From positions 5,620 to 56,905 of the forward strand of contig CAJOIX010000005.1 of NCBI GenBank assembly GCA_905234815.1: a stretch of 51,286 bases of DNA, in the 5' to 3' direction. Of this stretch, positions 43,348-51,190 are shown piece after piece (position 1 is the first letter of the stretch; every line of letters starts with the position of its first letter). Position numbers and translations under genes: made by a program. The notes below the pieces were generated by a model, which ran no database searches, was not told the DNA's origin, and worked only from the letters and a program-made list of their open reading frames with translations. Origin of the DNA: an uncultured Prevotella sp. (lineage in GTDB: Bacteria; Bacteroidota; Bacteroidia; Bacteroidales; Bacteroidaceae).

Positions 43348-45046
43348 CGATGGAGGTGAGAGATGAGTGGCCGGTGCCGTGCGCTATTTTTTGCTGCTTG
43401 TAGCGTGCCACTTGTTTCTTGCTTTCGGCAGTTTTCTTTGGAAAGGCTTTGCCCTCGCTGAAGATGCGTTTTGTTTCGAGAATCACGGGGTCGTCAGTGC
43501 TGAGGTATTCGCCCAGAGCCTGTTCGCCCATGATGTTGTAAACAATGCGGCAGACGATGTAGCGCTCCAGCAGCCGGTGCGAGCGCTGAATCATCAGGTT
43601 GCGGCGCTTCAGACCATGCTGCTCGGCATAGGAGGCGAATTTCTCGACAATGTTCTCGCGTTTGAGCAGTTTGACCAGTTCGCCGAGCGAGGCAATTTTC
43701 CTGAGTCGGGGCCGATTGTTGTCGGTATAGTCGAAGGCAAACTGGAAAATGAGTCCACTGGCTGCTGCCTGCGAGTAGTAGGAGGTGATGTTGAGGGTGT
43801 CTTCGGCCACGAAAATGTCGGGTGTGATTCCGCCGCCGCCATACACCACGCGGCCCAGTCCTGTATGGTATTTTGGTCCGGTGTGCTTAATGCTGTCTTC
43901 GGAGAAGAATTCGCCGTGCTGGAAGCGGTTCATTACATCGGCCGCATAGTCGCGCTCATCGCCCTTGGTGTAGGGTTTCTGGATGCATCGGCCGGAGGGT
44001 GTGTAGTAGCGGGCAATGGTCAGTCGGAGCATACTGCCGTCGGAAAACTCGATGGGCTGCTGCACCAGTCCCTTGCCAAATGAGCGGCGGCCAATCACCG
44101 TGGCGCGGTCGTTGTCCTGCAGTGCGCCTGCCAGGATTTCGGCAGCCGATGCCGAACCCTCGTTGATGAGCACCACCAGCGGAATGTTCTGATAGGAGCC
44201 GTGACCATCGCTGCGGTATTCCTGCCGCGGCGACTTGCGGCCCTGCGTATATACTATGAGTTTCTTCTTGGGCAGGAACTCGTTGGCAACCTGCACGGCC
44301 GACTGGAGGTAGCCTCCGGAATTGTCGCGCAAGTCGATGACCAGATTGTCGAATCCCTGCTGCGAGAGCGAAGCCAGCGCCACCAGCAACTCGGGCCAGG
44401 TCTGCTCGGCAAAGCTCTTGATGTGGACATAGCCCGTTGTTTCGTCGAGCATGAACGTGGCGCCAATGCTCTTCTGCGGTATCTCGCCGCGCGTCACGGT
44501 GAAGGTCAGTGGCTTCTTGTGGCCGTAGCGCTCAATGCCCAGCACCACTTTCGTGTCCTTTGGACCTTTCAGTCGCCGCATGGCTTCCTCGTTGGTGAGT
44601 TTCTTTCCCGTGAATTTGTCGCCATTGACGGTAACAATCTTATCGCCGGCAATGATGCCTGCACGCTCGGCAGGACCATTGCTGATCACGTTTTGCACGT
44701 GGAGCGTGTCCTGTCTGATGTTGAACTCGATGCCCACACCCGAGAACGAACTCTTCAGTTCGTCGTTGGCCAGCTGCATCTCCTTAGCAGTTAGATACAC
44801 CGAGTGGGGGTCCAGCTCCGCCAAAATCTTCGGAATGGCTAAATCTACGAGCGAGTCCATGTTCACTTCGTCCACGTATTGGTCGTCGATGAAGTGGAGC
44901 ATATTGGTCAGTCGGTTGCTGCCCGAATTGATAATGCTCAGCCGGTTGCCGGAAAAGTGGCTCGTATAGAAGGAGCCCACCAAGATTCCCAGCACGGCGC
45001 TCACCGCCAGAAACAGCGGCATGTAACGATTCTGCTTATTGGTCAT
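43334..45046 (-). CDS. S41 carboxyl-terminal processing protease
   Basis: Protein of 570 aa from ATG 45046 (MTNKQNRYMPLFLAVSAVLG); a longer frame would run into the neighbouring deaminase gene. Single N-terminal membrane anchor; PDZ domain (about 80-170, with GVGIEFNIRQD and AERAGIIAGDKIVTVNGD); S41 protease domain with the nucleophile in NEGSASAAE near 298 and the catalytic Lys in RRSFGKGLVQ near 325; helical C-terminal region. CtpA/Prc enzymes cut C-termini of periplasmic proteins and act in envelope quality control. Its 3' end overlaps the cyclo-ligase gene by 14 bp. Confidence 0.93.
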   Translation of the reverse strand: MTNKQNRYMPLFLAVSAVLGILVGSFYTSHFSGNRLSIINSGSNRLTNMLHFIDDQYVDEVNMDSLVDLAIPKILAELDPHSVYLTAKEMQLANDELKSSFSGVGIEFNIRQDTLHVQNVISNGPAERAGIIAGDKIVTVNGDKFTGKKLTNEEAMRRLKGPKDTKVVLGIERYGHKKPLTFTVTRGEIPQKSIGATFMLDETTGYVHIKSFAEQTWPELLVALASLSQQGFDNLVIDLRDNSGGYLQSAVQVANEFLPKKKLIVYTQGRKSPRQEYRSDGHGSYQNIPLVVLINEGSASAAEILAGALQDNDRATVIGRRSFGKGLVQQPIEFSDGSMLRLTIARYYTPSGRCIQKPYTKGDERDYAADVMNRFQHGEFFSEDSIKHTGPKYHTGLGRVVYGGGGITPDIFVAEDTLNITSYYSQAAASGLIFQFAFDYTDNNRPRLRKIASLGELVKLLKRENIVEKFASYAEQHGLKRRNLMIQRSHRLLERYIVCRIVYNIMGEQALGEYLSTDDPVILETKRIFSEGKAFPKKTAESKKQVARYKQQKIAHGTGHSSLTSIDALA

Positions 45047-45093
45047 GTATGTGATGTAAGAATGTTTTTCTGTAAAAAAAGTATGCGTTGGAA

Positions 45094-45528
45094 CTATTGC
45101 TCCTCGTTGGGATTCATATATACAACTTCTATGCCAGCCCGCTTCAACAACTCTATGCCATCGATCAGGCGGTATTGCTCGCCATATACCACGCGCTTGA
45201 TGCCTGCCTGGATGATCAGTTTGGCACATTCGATACAGGGCGAGGCCGTGATGTAGAGCGTGGCGCCATCGCTGTTGTTGCTGCTCCGCGCGAGCTTCGT
45301 GATGGCGTTGGCTTCAGCGTGGAGCACATACGATTTGGTCACGCCCGCCTCGTCTTCGCAAACATTTTCAAAACCGCTGGGCGTGCCGTTGTAACCGTCG
45401 CTGATGATCATCTTGTCTTTCACCACCAGCGCACCCACCTTGCGGCGAACGCAGTAGGAATTCTCGGCCCAGATGCCAGCCATGCGCAAGTAGCGCAAAT
45501 CGAGTTTATGCTGTTTGTCCGTAATCAT
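45094..45528 (-). CDS. dCMP deaminase
   Basis: Protein of 144 aa of the cytidine/deoxycytidylate deaminase family. Zinc site: His70 and catalytic Glu72 in HAEANA, Cys98 and Cys101 in SPCIECAK. NGTPSGFENVCEDE near 47-60 is the substrate-binding loop typical of dCMP deaminases (ComEB-like). It deaminates dCMP to dUMP, feeding thymidylate synthesis, which also uses methylene-THF. It lies 13 bp after the M3 peptidase gene and 47 bp before the S41 protease gene. Confidence 0.93.
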   Translation of the reverse strand: MITDKQHKLDLRYLRMAGIWAENSYCVRRKVGALVVKDKMIISDGYNGTPSGFENVCEDEAGVTKSYVLHAEANAITKLARSSNNSDGATLYITASPCIECAKLIIQAGIKRVVYGEQYRLIDGIELLKRAGIEVVYMNPNEEQ

Positions 45529-45541
45529 GTTGAATCATGTG

Positions 45542-47608
45542 TTATGAATTGTGTGTAACTTTAATCCCGTCTCTTTCCAGCAGTGCGTCGATGGTGGGCT
45601 CTTGTCCGCGGAATCGCTTGTAGAGCGTCATCGGATGCTCCGTTCCGCCACGCGAGAGAATGTTGTCGCGGAACGATTGGGCAGTGGCCTGGTCGAAAAT
45701 GCCGTGCTGCTTGAAATGGGCAAAGGCATCGGCATCGAGCACCTCGGCCCACTTGTAGCTGTAATAACCCGCAGCATAGCCTCCCGCCATGATGTGGGAG
45801 AACTGCGTGGTCATGCAGGTATCCATGCGCTGACGGCCCAGAATGGCTGGCTTCATCACCGATTTCTCGAAGGGAATAATCTCCTCAGTAAATTCATCGG
45901 CCTTCGTGTAGTAAGCCATATCGAGCAGTCCGAAGCTGACTTGGCGCAGACAGCCCGAGGCTGCCATGAAGTGCCGGCTCGCAATCAGGCGGTCGAGCAA
46001 GTCGTCGGGAATCAGCTCACCTGTCTCGTAGTGGCGGGCAAAGGTGTTAAGAAAGTCGCGTTCGAGCGCATAGTTTTCCATAAACTGCGAGGGCAGTTCC
46101 ACAAAATCCCACCACACGTTGGTGCCGCTCAGGCTCTCAAACCGCGTGTTGGCAAACATTCCGTGGAGCGAATGCCCGAACTCGTGCAGGAAGGTTGACA
46201 CCTCGCCGAGCGTCAGCAGTGCCGGTTTCTTGTCGGTCGGCTTGGTCAGATTCATCACAACGCTCACGTGAGGACGAATGTTTTCGCCCTTGCGGTTGAT
46301 CCATTGTCCCTGAAATTCTGTCATCCAGGCACCGCCCTGCTTGCCTTTTCGCGGGTGGAAGTCGGCATAGAACACAGCCAGGTATGACCCGTCGCGGTCG
46401 AATACTTCGTAGGCTTTCACGTCGGGGTGGTAAACCGGTATCTCTTTGTTCTCTTTGAAGGTGATGCCATAGAGCCGGTTGGCCAGTCCGAACACGCCGT
46501 CAATCACTCGTGAAAGTTCAAAATAGGGTCGAAGCATCTCGGCATCGATGTTGAATTTCTTGAGTTCGAGCTTGTGGGTGTAGTAGGCCAGATCCCATGG
46601 TTCAAGTTTAAAATCAGGCCCTTCCAGCTCTTGGGCCATGGCTTCAATCTCTTGTCGCTCTTTTTCGGCCGTCGGGCGATAAGCGTCGAGCAGATTATTG
46701 AGCAGCTTATATACGTTTTCGCTCGACGAGGCCATCCGGTGCACCATCACGAAGTCGGCATACGTGCGGTAGCCCATCAGTTGGGCGTGCTGGCGGCGGA
46801 TGTTGACGAGCCGCTTGCAGATGTCGAGATTGTTCTCTTTATTTTGGTGAATACCTTTGGTGTTGTAAGCCATGTAGAGCTGCCGGCGCAGTTCGCGCTG
46901 TGTGCTATAGGTCATGAAGGGCGACATGGAGGGATGATCGAGGGTGAAAATCCATCCGTCTTTGCCTTGTTCCTTCGCAGTGTGGGCGGCGGCTTCGCGG
47001 GCTGTCTCGGGCAGACCGTCGAGCTGTTGTTCGTCGGTGATGTGCAACTGGAAGGCTTTGTTCTCTTTCAACAGGTTTTGCGAGAACTGTAGTGCGAGCA
47101 TCGAACCTTCCTCCGAGAGCGACCGAAGTTGCTGTTTCTCTTCGTCGTTGAGCAGTGCACCGGAGCGAACGAACCCTTCGTAGGAGTCTTCGAGCAGGCG
47201 TAATTCCTCTGGGGTGAGTTCTCCGTGGTGCTCATATACGTATTTGATGCGCTCGAAGAGTCGGGGATTGAGTTGGATGTCGTTGGCGTGTTGGGTGAGT
47301 ATGGGGTCGATTTTCTGCGCCAGCTGGTCGAGTTCGTCGTTGGTTTCGGCACTGAGCATACACGAGAACACGGTCGATACGGTGTCGAGGAGTCCATAGT
47401 ATTCCTCGTCGTGTTCAGGATCGTGGTACAGAAGTGTATTCTCGAAGGTGGGCTCTTCGGGGTTGTTGATGATTTTTTCTATCTCTTCGTTTTCGCGGCG
47501 GATGCCTTCGAGGAAAGCTTCTTCATAGTGCTCCGTGCGGATTTGGTTGAAGGGTATGGTTTCGTGGGGTGTGGTCCAATGTTGAAAAAACGGGTTTGAA
47601 GCGTTCAT
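45542..47608 (-). CDS. M3-family oligopeptidase (Dcp/OpdA-like)
   Basis: Protein of 688 aa, the size of peptidyl-dipeptidase Dcp or oligopeptidase A. The zinc motif is HEFGH in FLHEFGHSLHGMF near residue 475. The rest is the all-helical M3 fold (NPFFQHWTTPHETIPFNQIRTEHYEEAFLEGI at the N-terminus, landmark motif PFNQI). No signal peptide, so it is cytoplasmic. It hydrolyses short peptides; whether it prefers dipeptidyl release cannot be told from sequence. It is 12 bp downstream of the Crp/Fnr-type gene. Confidence 0.94.
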   Translation of the reverse strand: MNASNPFFQHWTTPHETIPFNQIRTEHYEEAFLEGIRRENEEIEKIINNPEEPTFENTLLYHDPEHDEEYYGLLDTVSTVFSCMLSAETNDELDQLAQKIDPILTQHANDIQLNPRLFERIKYVYEHHGELTPEELRLLEDSYEGFVRSGALLNDEEKQQLRSLSEEGSMLALQFSQNLLKENKAFQLHITDEQQLDGLPETAREAAAHTAKEQGKDGWIFTLDHPSMSPFMTYSTQRELRRQLYMAYNTKGIHQNKENNLDICKRLVNIRRQHAQLMGYRTYADFVMVHRMASSSENVYKLLNNLLDAYRPTAEKERQEIEAMAQELEGPDFKLEPWDLAYYTHKLELKKFNIDAEMLRPYFELSRVIDGVFGLANRLYGITFKENKEIPVYHPDVKAYEVFDRDGSYLAVFYADFHPRKGKQGGAWMTEFQGQWINRKGENIRPHVSVVMNLTKPTDKKPALLTLGEVSTFLHEFGHSLHGMFANTRFESLSGTNVWWDFVELPSQFMENYALERDFLNTFARHYETGELIPDDLLDRLIASRHFMAASGCLRQVSFGLLDMAYYTKADEFTEEIIPFEKSVMKPAILGRQRMDTCMTTQFSHIMAGGYAAGYYSYKWAEVLDADAFAHFKQHGIFDQATAQSFRDNILSRGGTEHPMTLYKRFRGQEPTIDALLERDGIKVTHNS

Positions 47609-47620
47609 TGCAGATATTGT

Positions 47621-48289
47621 TTATGGCAGAAACTCGAGTTGCGGGATGGTGATTCTCTGTCGGTTTAGTTGCAGCAGCTGTAGCTGTTCGAGACGGTGGA
47701 GCGCGGCAGAAACGGCTCTGGGGTGACGGTGGAAGAGTTCTGCGAGTGTATTGATTTTAATTCTGATGATTTTTTGTCCTGCGGGGTGGAGGCATCTGTG
47801 TTTTACGAAATGACTGAATTGCTGTTCGATTGTGGTTGCTGGTGGCAGCAGTGTTTGTCTTTCTTTGCGTTGCAGTTCGGCAGCGAGCAGGTTGAGGAAG
47901 TTCAATCGGACTGCGAATTGTTGTTCCATGAGCCGCATCCATTCGTTTTTGTCGATGAGCAGGATGGTGCAGGGTGTGATGGCAGTTGCCTGGAGGGTGA
48001 AGTGCGGTGCTGTGCCGAAGAGGTGGTGGGGTTGAAGAATGGTTGGTGCAGCGAGCTGTTCGCTGATTTGGTAGATGCTGTTGGCTGCTGTCTGGGTGAT
48101 GAGGCAGTTGCCTTGTGTGATGATGTGGAGTGCCTGGCAGGGTTGATTTTCGTGTATGATGGTTTGTTTTTCGCCGATTTGCTTGAACTGCAGCCGTGTG
48201 TTTCCCACGAGTTCGGTGAGCTCCAGATGGCTGAGCCCTTTGAATAGGGGCAGTTGTTCGAGCAGGAGGGTTAGTTGAAGATCGGCCAT
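47621..48289 (-). CDS. Crp/Fnr-family transcriptional regulator
   Basis: Protein of 222 aa. N-terminal beta-roll sensor (residues ~20-125, IIHENQPCQALHIITQGNCLITQ) and C-terminal winged HTH (INTLAELFHRHPRAVSAALHRLEQL near 178-202). The conserved cAMP-binding Arg/Ser pair is not obvious and there are no Fnr-type clustered cysteines, so the signal is unknown. It lies 3 bp after apbE and 12 bp before the M3 peptidase gene. It is a different paralogue from the 198-aa regulator at 40033 (low similarity by eye). Confidence 0.88.
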   Translation of the reverse strand: MADLQLTLLLEQLPLFKGLSHLELTELVGNTRLQFKQIGEKQTIIHENQPCQALHIITQGNCLITQTAANSIYQISEQLAAPTILQPHHLFGTAPHFTLQATAITPCTILLIDKNEWMRLMEQQFAVRLNFLNLLAAELQRKERQTLLPPATTIEQQFSHFVKHRCLHPAGQKIIRIKINTLAELFHRHPRAVSAALHRLEQLQLLQLNRQRITIPQLEFLP

Positions 48290-48292
48290 GGG

Positions 48293-49300
48293 TTATTCTG
48301 CTGGCAGTTCGAGGTTGTCGGAGTGGTAGATGGCATTGTTGCCTTGTTCGTCGCTGTAGATAAAATAGACCATGAGTTCGGGGTGCTGTTTGAGCAGCGC
48401 CTTGGCTTTTTCTATTCCCATGACCATGAATGCCGTGGCGTAGGCGTCGGCCGTGGCGCAGTTGTTGGCGAGCACTGTGGCCGAGAGGAGCGAGTGGGCT
48501 ACGGGCTTTCCGGTCTGCGGGTCGATGGTGTGGGCATATTTCCGTCCGTCGCGATAGTAGAAATTGCGGTAGTTTCCGCTGGTGGCCATGGCTCGGTTGG
48601 TCACGTTGAGCACTGTTTGCAGTTCTTGGTTCACTTGCAGGGAGTCGTCGGTTGGTTTTACCACTCCGATGCGCCAGGGCAATCGTTCGGGGTTGATGCC
48701 GCTGGTGATGACTTCTCCTCCGATTTCTACCATGAAGTTTTTCACGCCTTCTTGCCGCAGCAGCGCCGCCACGCAGTCAACGCCGTAGCCTTTGGCAATG
48801 GCTGAGCAGTCGAGCATGAGTCGTGGGTCTTGCTTCTCAATGCGCCCCAGATGGAGGCGCACCTTATCGTATCCGACAAATTGCCGGATGGAGTCGATGG
48901 CAGCGGTTGTTGGCTTTGTGTCGCTACGGAATCCGAATCCCCAGGCGTTGACCAGCGGGGCCACGGTCATATCGAAGGCTCCGCCAGTTTCCCGGGCTAT
49001 TTGCTGTCCGAGTTCAAACACGCGGAGGAACATCTCGTTGGGCTTCACGGCCTCGTTGCGATTGATTTTGGAAATCACGGATTGGCTGTTGAAGGTGGAT
49101 AGCGAGGCATCCACGCGCTGCAGCACCTCACTGATTTGCCGGTCGAGGGCGTGGTCGGTTTGGTAAGTGATGTGATAATAGGTGCCGAAGATCTTTCCTT
49201 CGGCCTTGCGGTAGGGTAACGCCTGCTGCTGGCGTATGATGACGATGGTGCCAACGATGAGCAGGAGGAGGAATGTTGCTTGAACGAGTTTCTTTCTCAT
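48293..49300 (-). CDS. apbE: FAD:protein FMN transferase (ApbE)
   Basis: Protein of 335 aa with an N-terminal membrane anchor or uncleaved signal (QATFLLLLIVGTIVII). ApbE landmarks: GKIFGTYYHITYQT near 36-49, LSTFNSQSVISKINRNEAV near 73-90, GGAFDMTVAPLVNAWGFGF near 113-131, and the metal-binding CATADAYATAFMVMG near 283-297. It attaches FMN to a threonine in proteins such as NqrB, NqrC and RnfG in the periplasm. Those targets are not in the window. It is third in the minus-strand run and 3 bp before the Crp/Fnr-type gene. Confidence 0.93.
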   Translation of the reverse strand: MRKKLVQATFLLLLIVGTIVIIRQQQALPYRKAEGKIFGTYYHITYQTDHALDRQISEVLQRVDASLSTFNSQSVISKINRNEAVKPNEMFLRVFELGQQIARETGGAFDMTVAPLVNAWGFGFRSDTKPTTAAIDSIRQFVGYDKVRLHLGRIEKQDPRLMLDCSAIAKGYGVDCVAALLRQEGVKNFMVEIGGEVITSGINPERLPWRIGVVKPTDDSLQVNQELQTVLNVTNRAMATSGNYRNFYYRDGRKYAHTIDPQTGKPVAHSLLSATVLANNCATADAYATAFMVMGIEKAKALLKQHPELMVYFIYSDEQGNNAIYHSDNLELPAE

Positions 49301-49343
49301 GATGTGGTCTTTGCCGCGCCCGGAGATGAAGCGGGACCGTCGG

Positions 49344-50297
49344 TTAGATTTCTTTTTCTATCTGATAGTCGTTGCGGTTGGGGTTGGAGCGGCTGATGAG
49401 GTCGCCTATGAAGCCTGCCAGAAAGAGTTGTGTGCCAATGAGCATGGTGGTCAGGGCTATGTAGAACCAGGGCGACGAGGTGATGAGCCGCTGCGGTATG
49501 CCGTTGGTCAGACAATAGAGCTTGTCGGCGCCGAGCACGACTACGGCAATGAAGCCGATGAAGAACATGACCGACCCGAGGAATCCGAACACGTGCATGG
49601 GCTTTTTGCCGAAGGTCGAGAGAAACCAGAGTGTGAGCAGGTCGAGGTAGCCGTTGACGAACCGGTTCCAGCCCATGAATTTCGATGTGCCGTACTTGCG
49701 TGCCTGGTGGTGTACCACCTTCTCGCCAATTTTGTCGAAACCGGCGTTCTTGGCCAGATAGGGTATGTAACGGTGCATTTCGCCATAGACCTCGATGTTT
49801 TTCACCACGTCGCGGCGGTAGGACTTGAGCCCGCAGTTGAAGTCGTGCAGGTTGTTAATGCCGCTGATTTTTCGTGCTGTGGCGTTGAAGAGTTTGGTGG
49901 GCAGTGTTTTCGACAGCGGGTCGTAGCGTTTCTGCTTGTATCCGCTGACCAGGTCGAATCCGTCTTCGGTAATCATGCGGTAGAGCTCAGGTATCTCGTC
50001 GGGCGAGTCCTGCAGGTCGGCATCCATGGTGATGACCACATCGCCCTGTGCTTCGCTGAATCCGCAGAAGAGCGCAGGGCTCTTTCCGTAGTTGCGGCGG
50101 AATTTGATTCCGCGCACGTGGGGACTCTGCTGGTGCAGGTCTTCGATGATTTGCCATGAGTGGTCGGTGGAGCCGTCGCTGATGAAGATGACTTCGTAGG
50201 AGTAGTGATGTTCGTGCATCACTCGTTCTATCCAGGCGTAGAGTTCGCCGATGGATTCTTCCTCGTTGTAGAGAGGAATGATGACGGATATATTCAT
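49344..50297 (-). CDS. Membrane-associated family 2 glycosyltransferase (DPM1/GtrB-like)
   Basis: Protein of 317 aa. A GT2 Rossmann-like domain (MNISVIIPLYNEEESIGELY at the N-terminus, DADLQDSPDEIPELYR near 90-105 with the metal-binding Asp residues, QARKYGTSKFMGWNR near 200-214) is followed by two C-terminal membrane helices (VFGFLGSVMFFIGFIAVVVLG and ALTTMLIGTQLFLAGFIGDL). This layout is that of polyprenyl-phosphate glycosyltransferases such as GtrB and dolichol-phosphate mannose synthase. The sugar is unknown. It is followed by apbE after 43 bp and preceded by the DUF4199 gene. Confidence 0.92.
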   Translation of the reverse strand: MNISVIIPLYNEEESIGELYAWIERVMHEHHYSYEVIFISDGSTDHSWQIIEDLHQQSPHVRGIKFRRNYGKSPALFCGFSEAQGDVVITMDADLQDSPDEIPELYRMITEDGFDLVSGYKQKRYDPLSKTLPTKLFNATARKISGINNLHDFNCGLKSYRRDVVKNIEVYGEMHRYIPYLAKNAGFDKIGEKVVHHQARKYGTSKFMGWNRFVNGYLDLLTLWFLSTFGKKPMHVFGFLGSVMFFIGFIAVVVLGADKLYCLTNGIPQRLITSSPWFYIALTTMLIGTQLFLAGFIGDLISRSNPNRNDYQIEKEI

Positions 50298-50322
50298 GTC
50301 TGTATGTAATGTATTGATTTGT

Positions 50323-50865
50323 TTATTGTTTTACTGTCTTTTTCCCGGCGAGGGCCACGATGGGCGAGAGGATGAGCCCCCAGAAGAAGTGCATCGTGGC
50401 GAAGTTGAAGCAGAGCTGTATGGGTGTGAGCTGGCGCATGAGACCAATCTCTCCTTTGAGCGTGCCGACATCGACACCGGCCTGCTTGTAGATGGGCGTG
50501 GCCTGAACGATGTAGCTGTCGAGCATCTGGAAGAAGTGGCCGTGGTCGAGCCAGTTGAAATAGATGAACTGCACGGCTGCGAAGAGTATCGTGGCGCAGA
50601 TGTAGGTGTGCAGGGTGTAGTACAATGCGCGCAGAAACGAGATGTTGTCGGCGAGGGCATCCTGCCGGAATCGGCGCAGGCGCCAGAACATCACCAGTGG
50701 TGTGCTCAACAGCAGAAGCGAGGAGAGCATTGGGCTGAATTCGGTCACGGTGGCGGCAAAACTCAGGGTCCATACCAGCGCCAGAATGGCACCGTCTTGA
50801 TTGCCATAGGCGCGGAGTTGTTTCAGTTCAATGGGTGTAATCAAGGTCTTCGTAGTTTTATTCAA
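50323..50865 (-). CDS. DUF4199 membrane protein
   Basis: Protein of up to 180 aa with four hydrophobic segments (DGAILALVWTLSFAATV, MLSSLLLLSTPLVMFW, TYICATILFAAVQFIYF and FATMHFFWGLILSPIVAL), matching the Bacteroidetes-specific DUF4199 family, of unknown function. The listed start is a TTG at 50865, only 5 bp from a minus-strand -7 box (50870-50877), so a downstream start is likely, possibly the TTG at 50844 just before ITPIELK. It heads the eight-gene run and precedes a polyprenyl-phosphate glycosyltransferase gene by 25 bp, an association common in Bacteroidetes. Confidence 0.82.
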   Translation of the reverse strand: MNKTTKTLITPIELKQLRAYGNQDGAILALVWTLSFAATVTEFSPMLSSLLLLSTPLVMFWRLRRFRQDALADNISFLRALYYTLHTYICATILFAAVQFIYFNWLDHGHFFQMLDSYIVQATPIYKQAGVDVGTLKGEIGLMRQLTPIQLCFNFATMHFFWGLILSPIVALAGKKTVKQ

Positions 50866-50869
50866 TCGG

Positions 50870-50877
50870 CAAAGGTA
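50870..50877 (-). promoter_or_regulatory. -7 promoter box of the DUF4199 operon
   Basis: TACCTTTG on the minus strand is an exact TAnnTTTG match. Its start site would fall at about 50863, inside the annotated start codon, so the transcript is leaderless or translation begins at a later codon. Confidence 0.55.
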
Positions 50878-51023
50878 AGAAGAAAATTCCGACTGACGAA
50901 AAAATGAGCGTCTTTTTATAAAAGACGAAAACGGGTTTTCCGTTGCGCTGAAAATTCCTTTGAAGGCCTTCTCGATGGCAATTTATAACCCGCTGATTAT
51001 CAATATGTTCTAAATCGCGTTTC

Positions 51024-51104
51024 AAAAGCTATGCTTTTAGCGTTCAAAAGCATAGCTTTTAGGCTCCAAAAGGATAGCTTTTGCGCTCCAAAAGCATAGC
51101 TTTT
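51024..51104 (-). repeat. Palindrome array 6 (4 units, 22-bp period)
   Basis: Units start at 51024 (AAAAGCTATGCTTTT), 51046 (AAAAGCATAGCTTTT), 51068 (AAAAGGATAGCTTTT) and 51090 (AAAAGCATAGCTTTT). Three are perfect; units 1 and 2 are complementary. The left side carries GCGTTTC, the reverse complement of the GAAACGC seen right of arrays 2 and 3, so this array points left. It lies 70 bp upstream of the SRP RNA -7 box. Confidence 0.92.
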
Positions 51105-51176
51105 AGAAAACGGGAGTTTTGCGGGGAGAAAATTGTAAAAAAACTGTGAAAAATTTTTAGGTAAGAAAAATTGTTG

Positions 51177-51184
51177 TACTTTTG
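51177..51184 (+). promoter_or_regulatory. -7 promoter box of the SRP RNA gene
   Basis: TACTTTTG is an exact TAnnTTTG match. The start falls near 51190, matching the 5' end expected for the small SRP RNA. The -33 region (ATTTTT) is weak. Confidence 0.6.
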
Positions 51185-51190
51185 CAGTCG

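Larger units (their letters stand above)
50866..51190. other. Intergenic region between DUF4199 gene and SRP RNA gene
   Basis: This region holds the minus-strand -7 box TACCTTTG (50870-50877) of the DUF4199 operon, TGATTATCAA (50994-51003), palindrome array 6 (51024-51104) and the SRP RNA promoter (51177-51184). No coding frame is supported; an 84-codon minus-strand frame (51000-51254) covers the array and the RNA gene and is rejected. Confidence 0.6.

Noticed and set aside
45047..45229. N-terminal extension of the S41 protease
   Set aside because: The extra residues overlap the dCMP deaminase gene and lack protease-family features, whereas ATG 45046 is followed by a normal membrane anchor.
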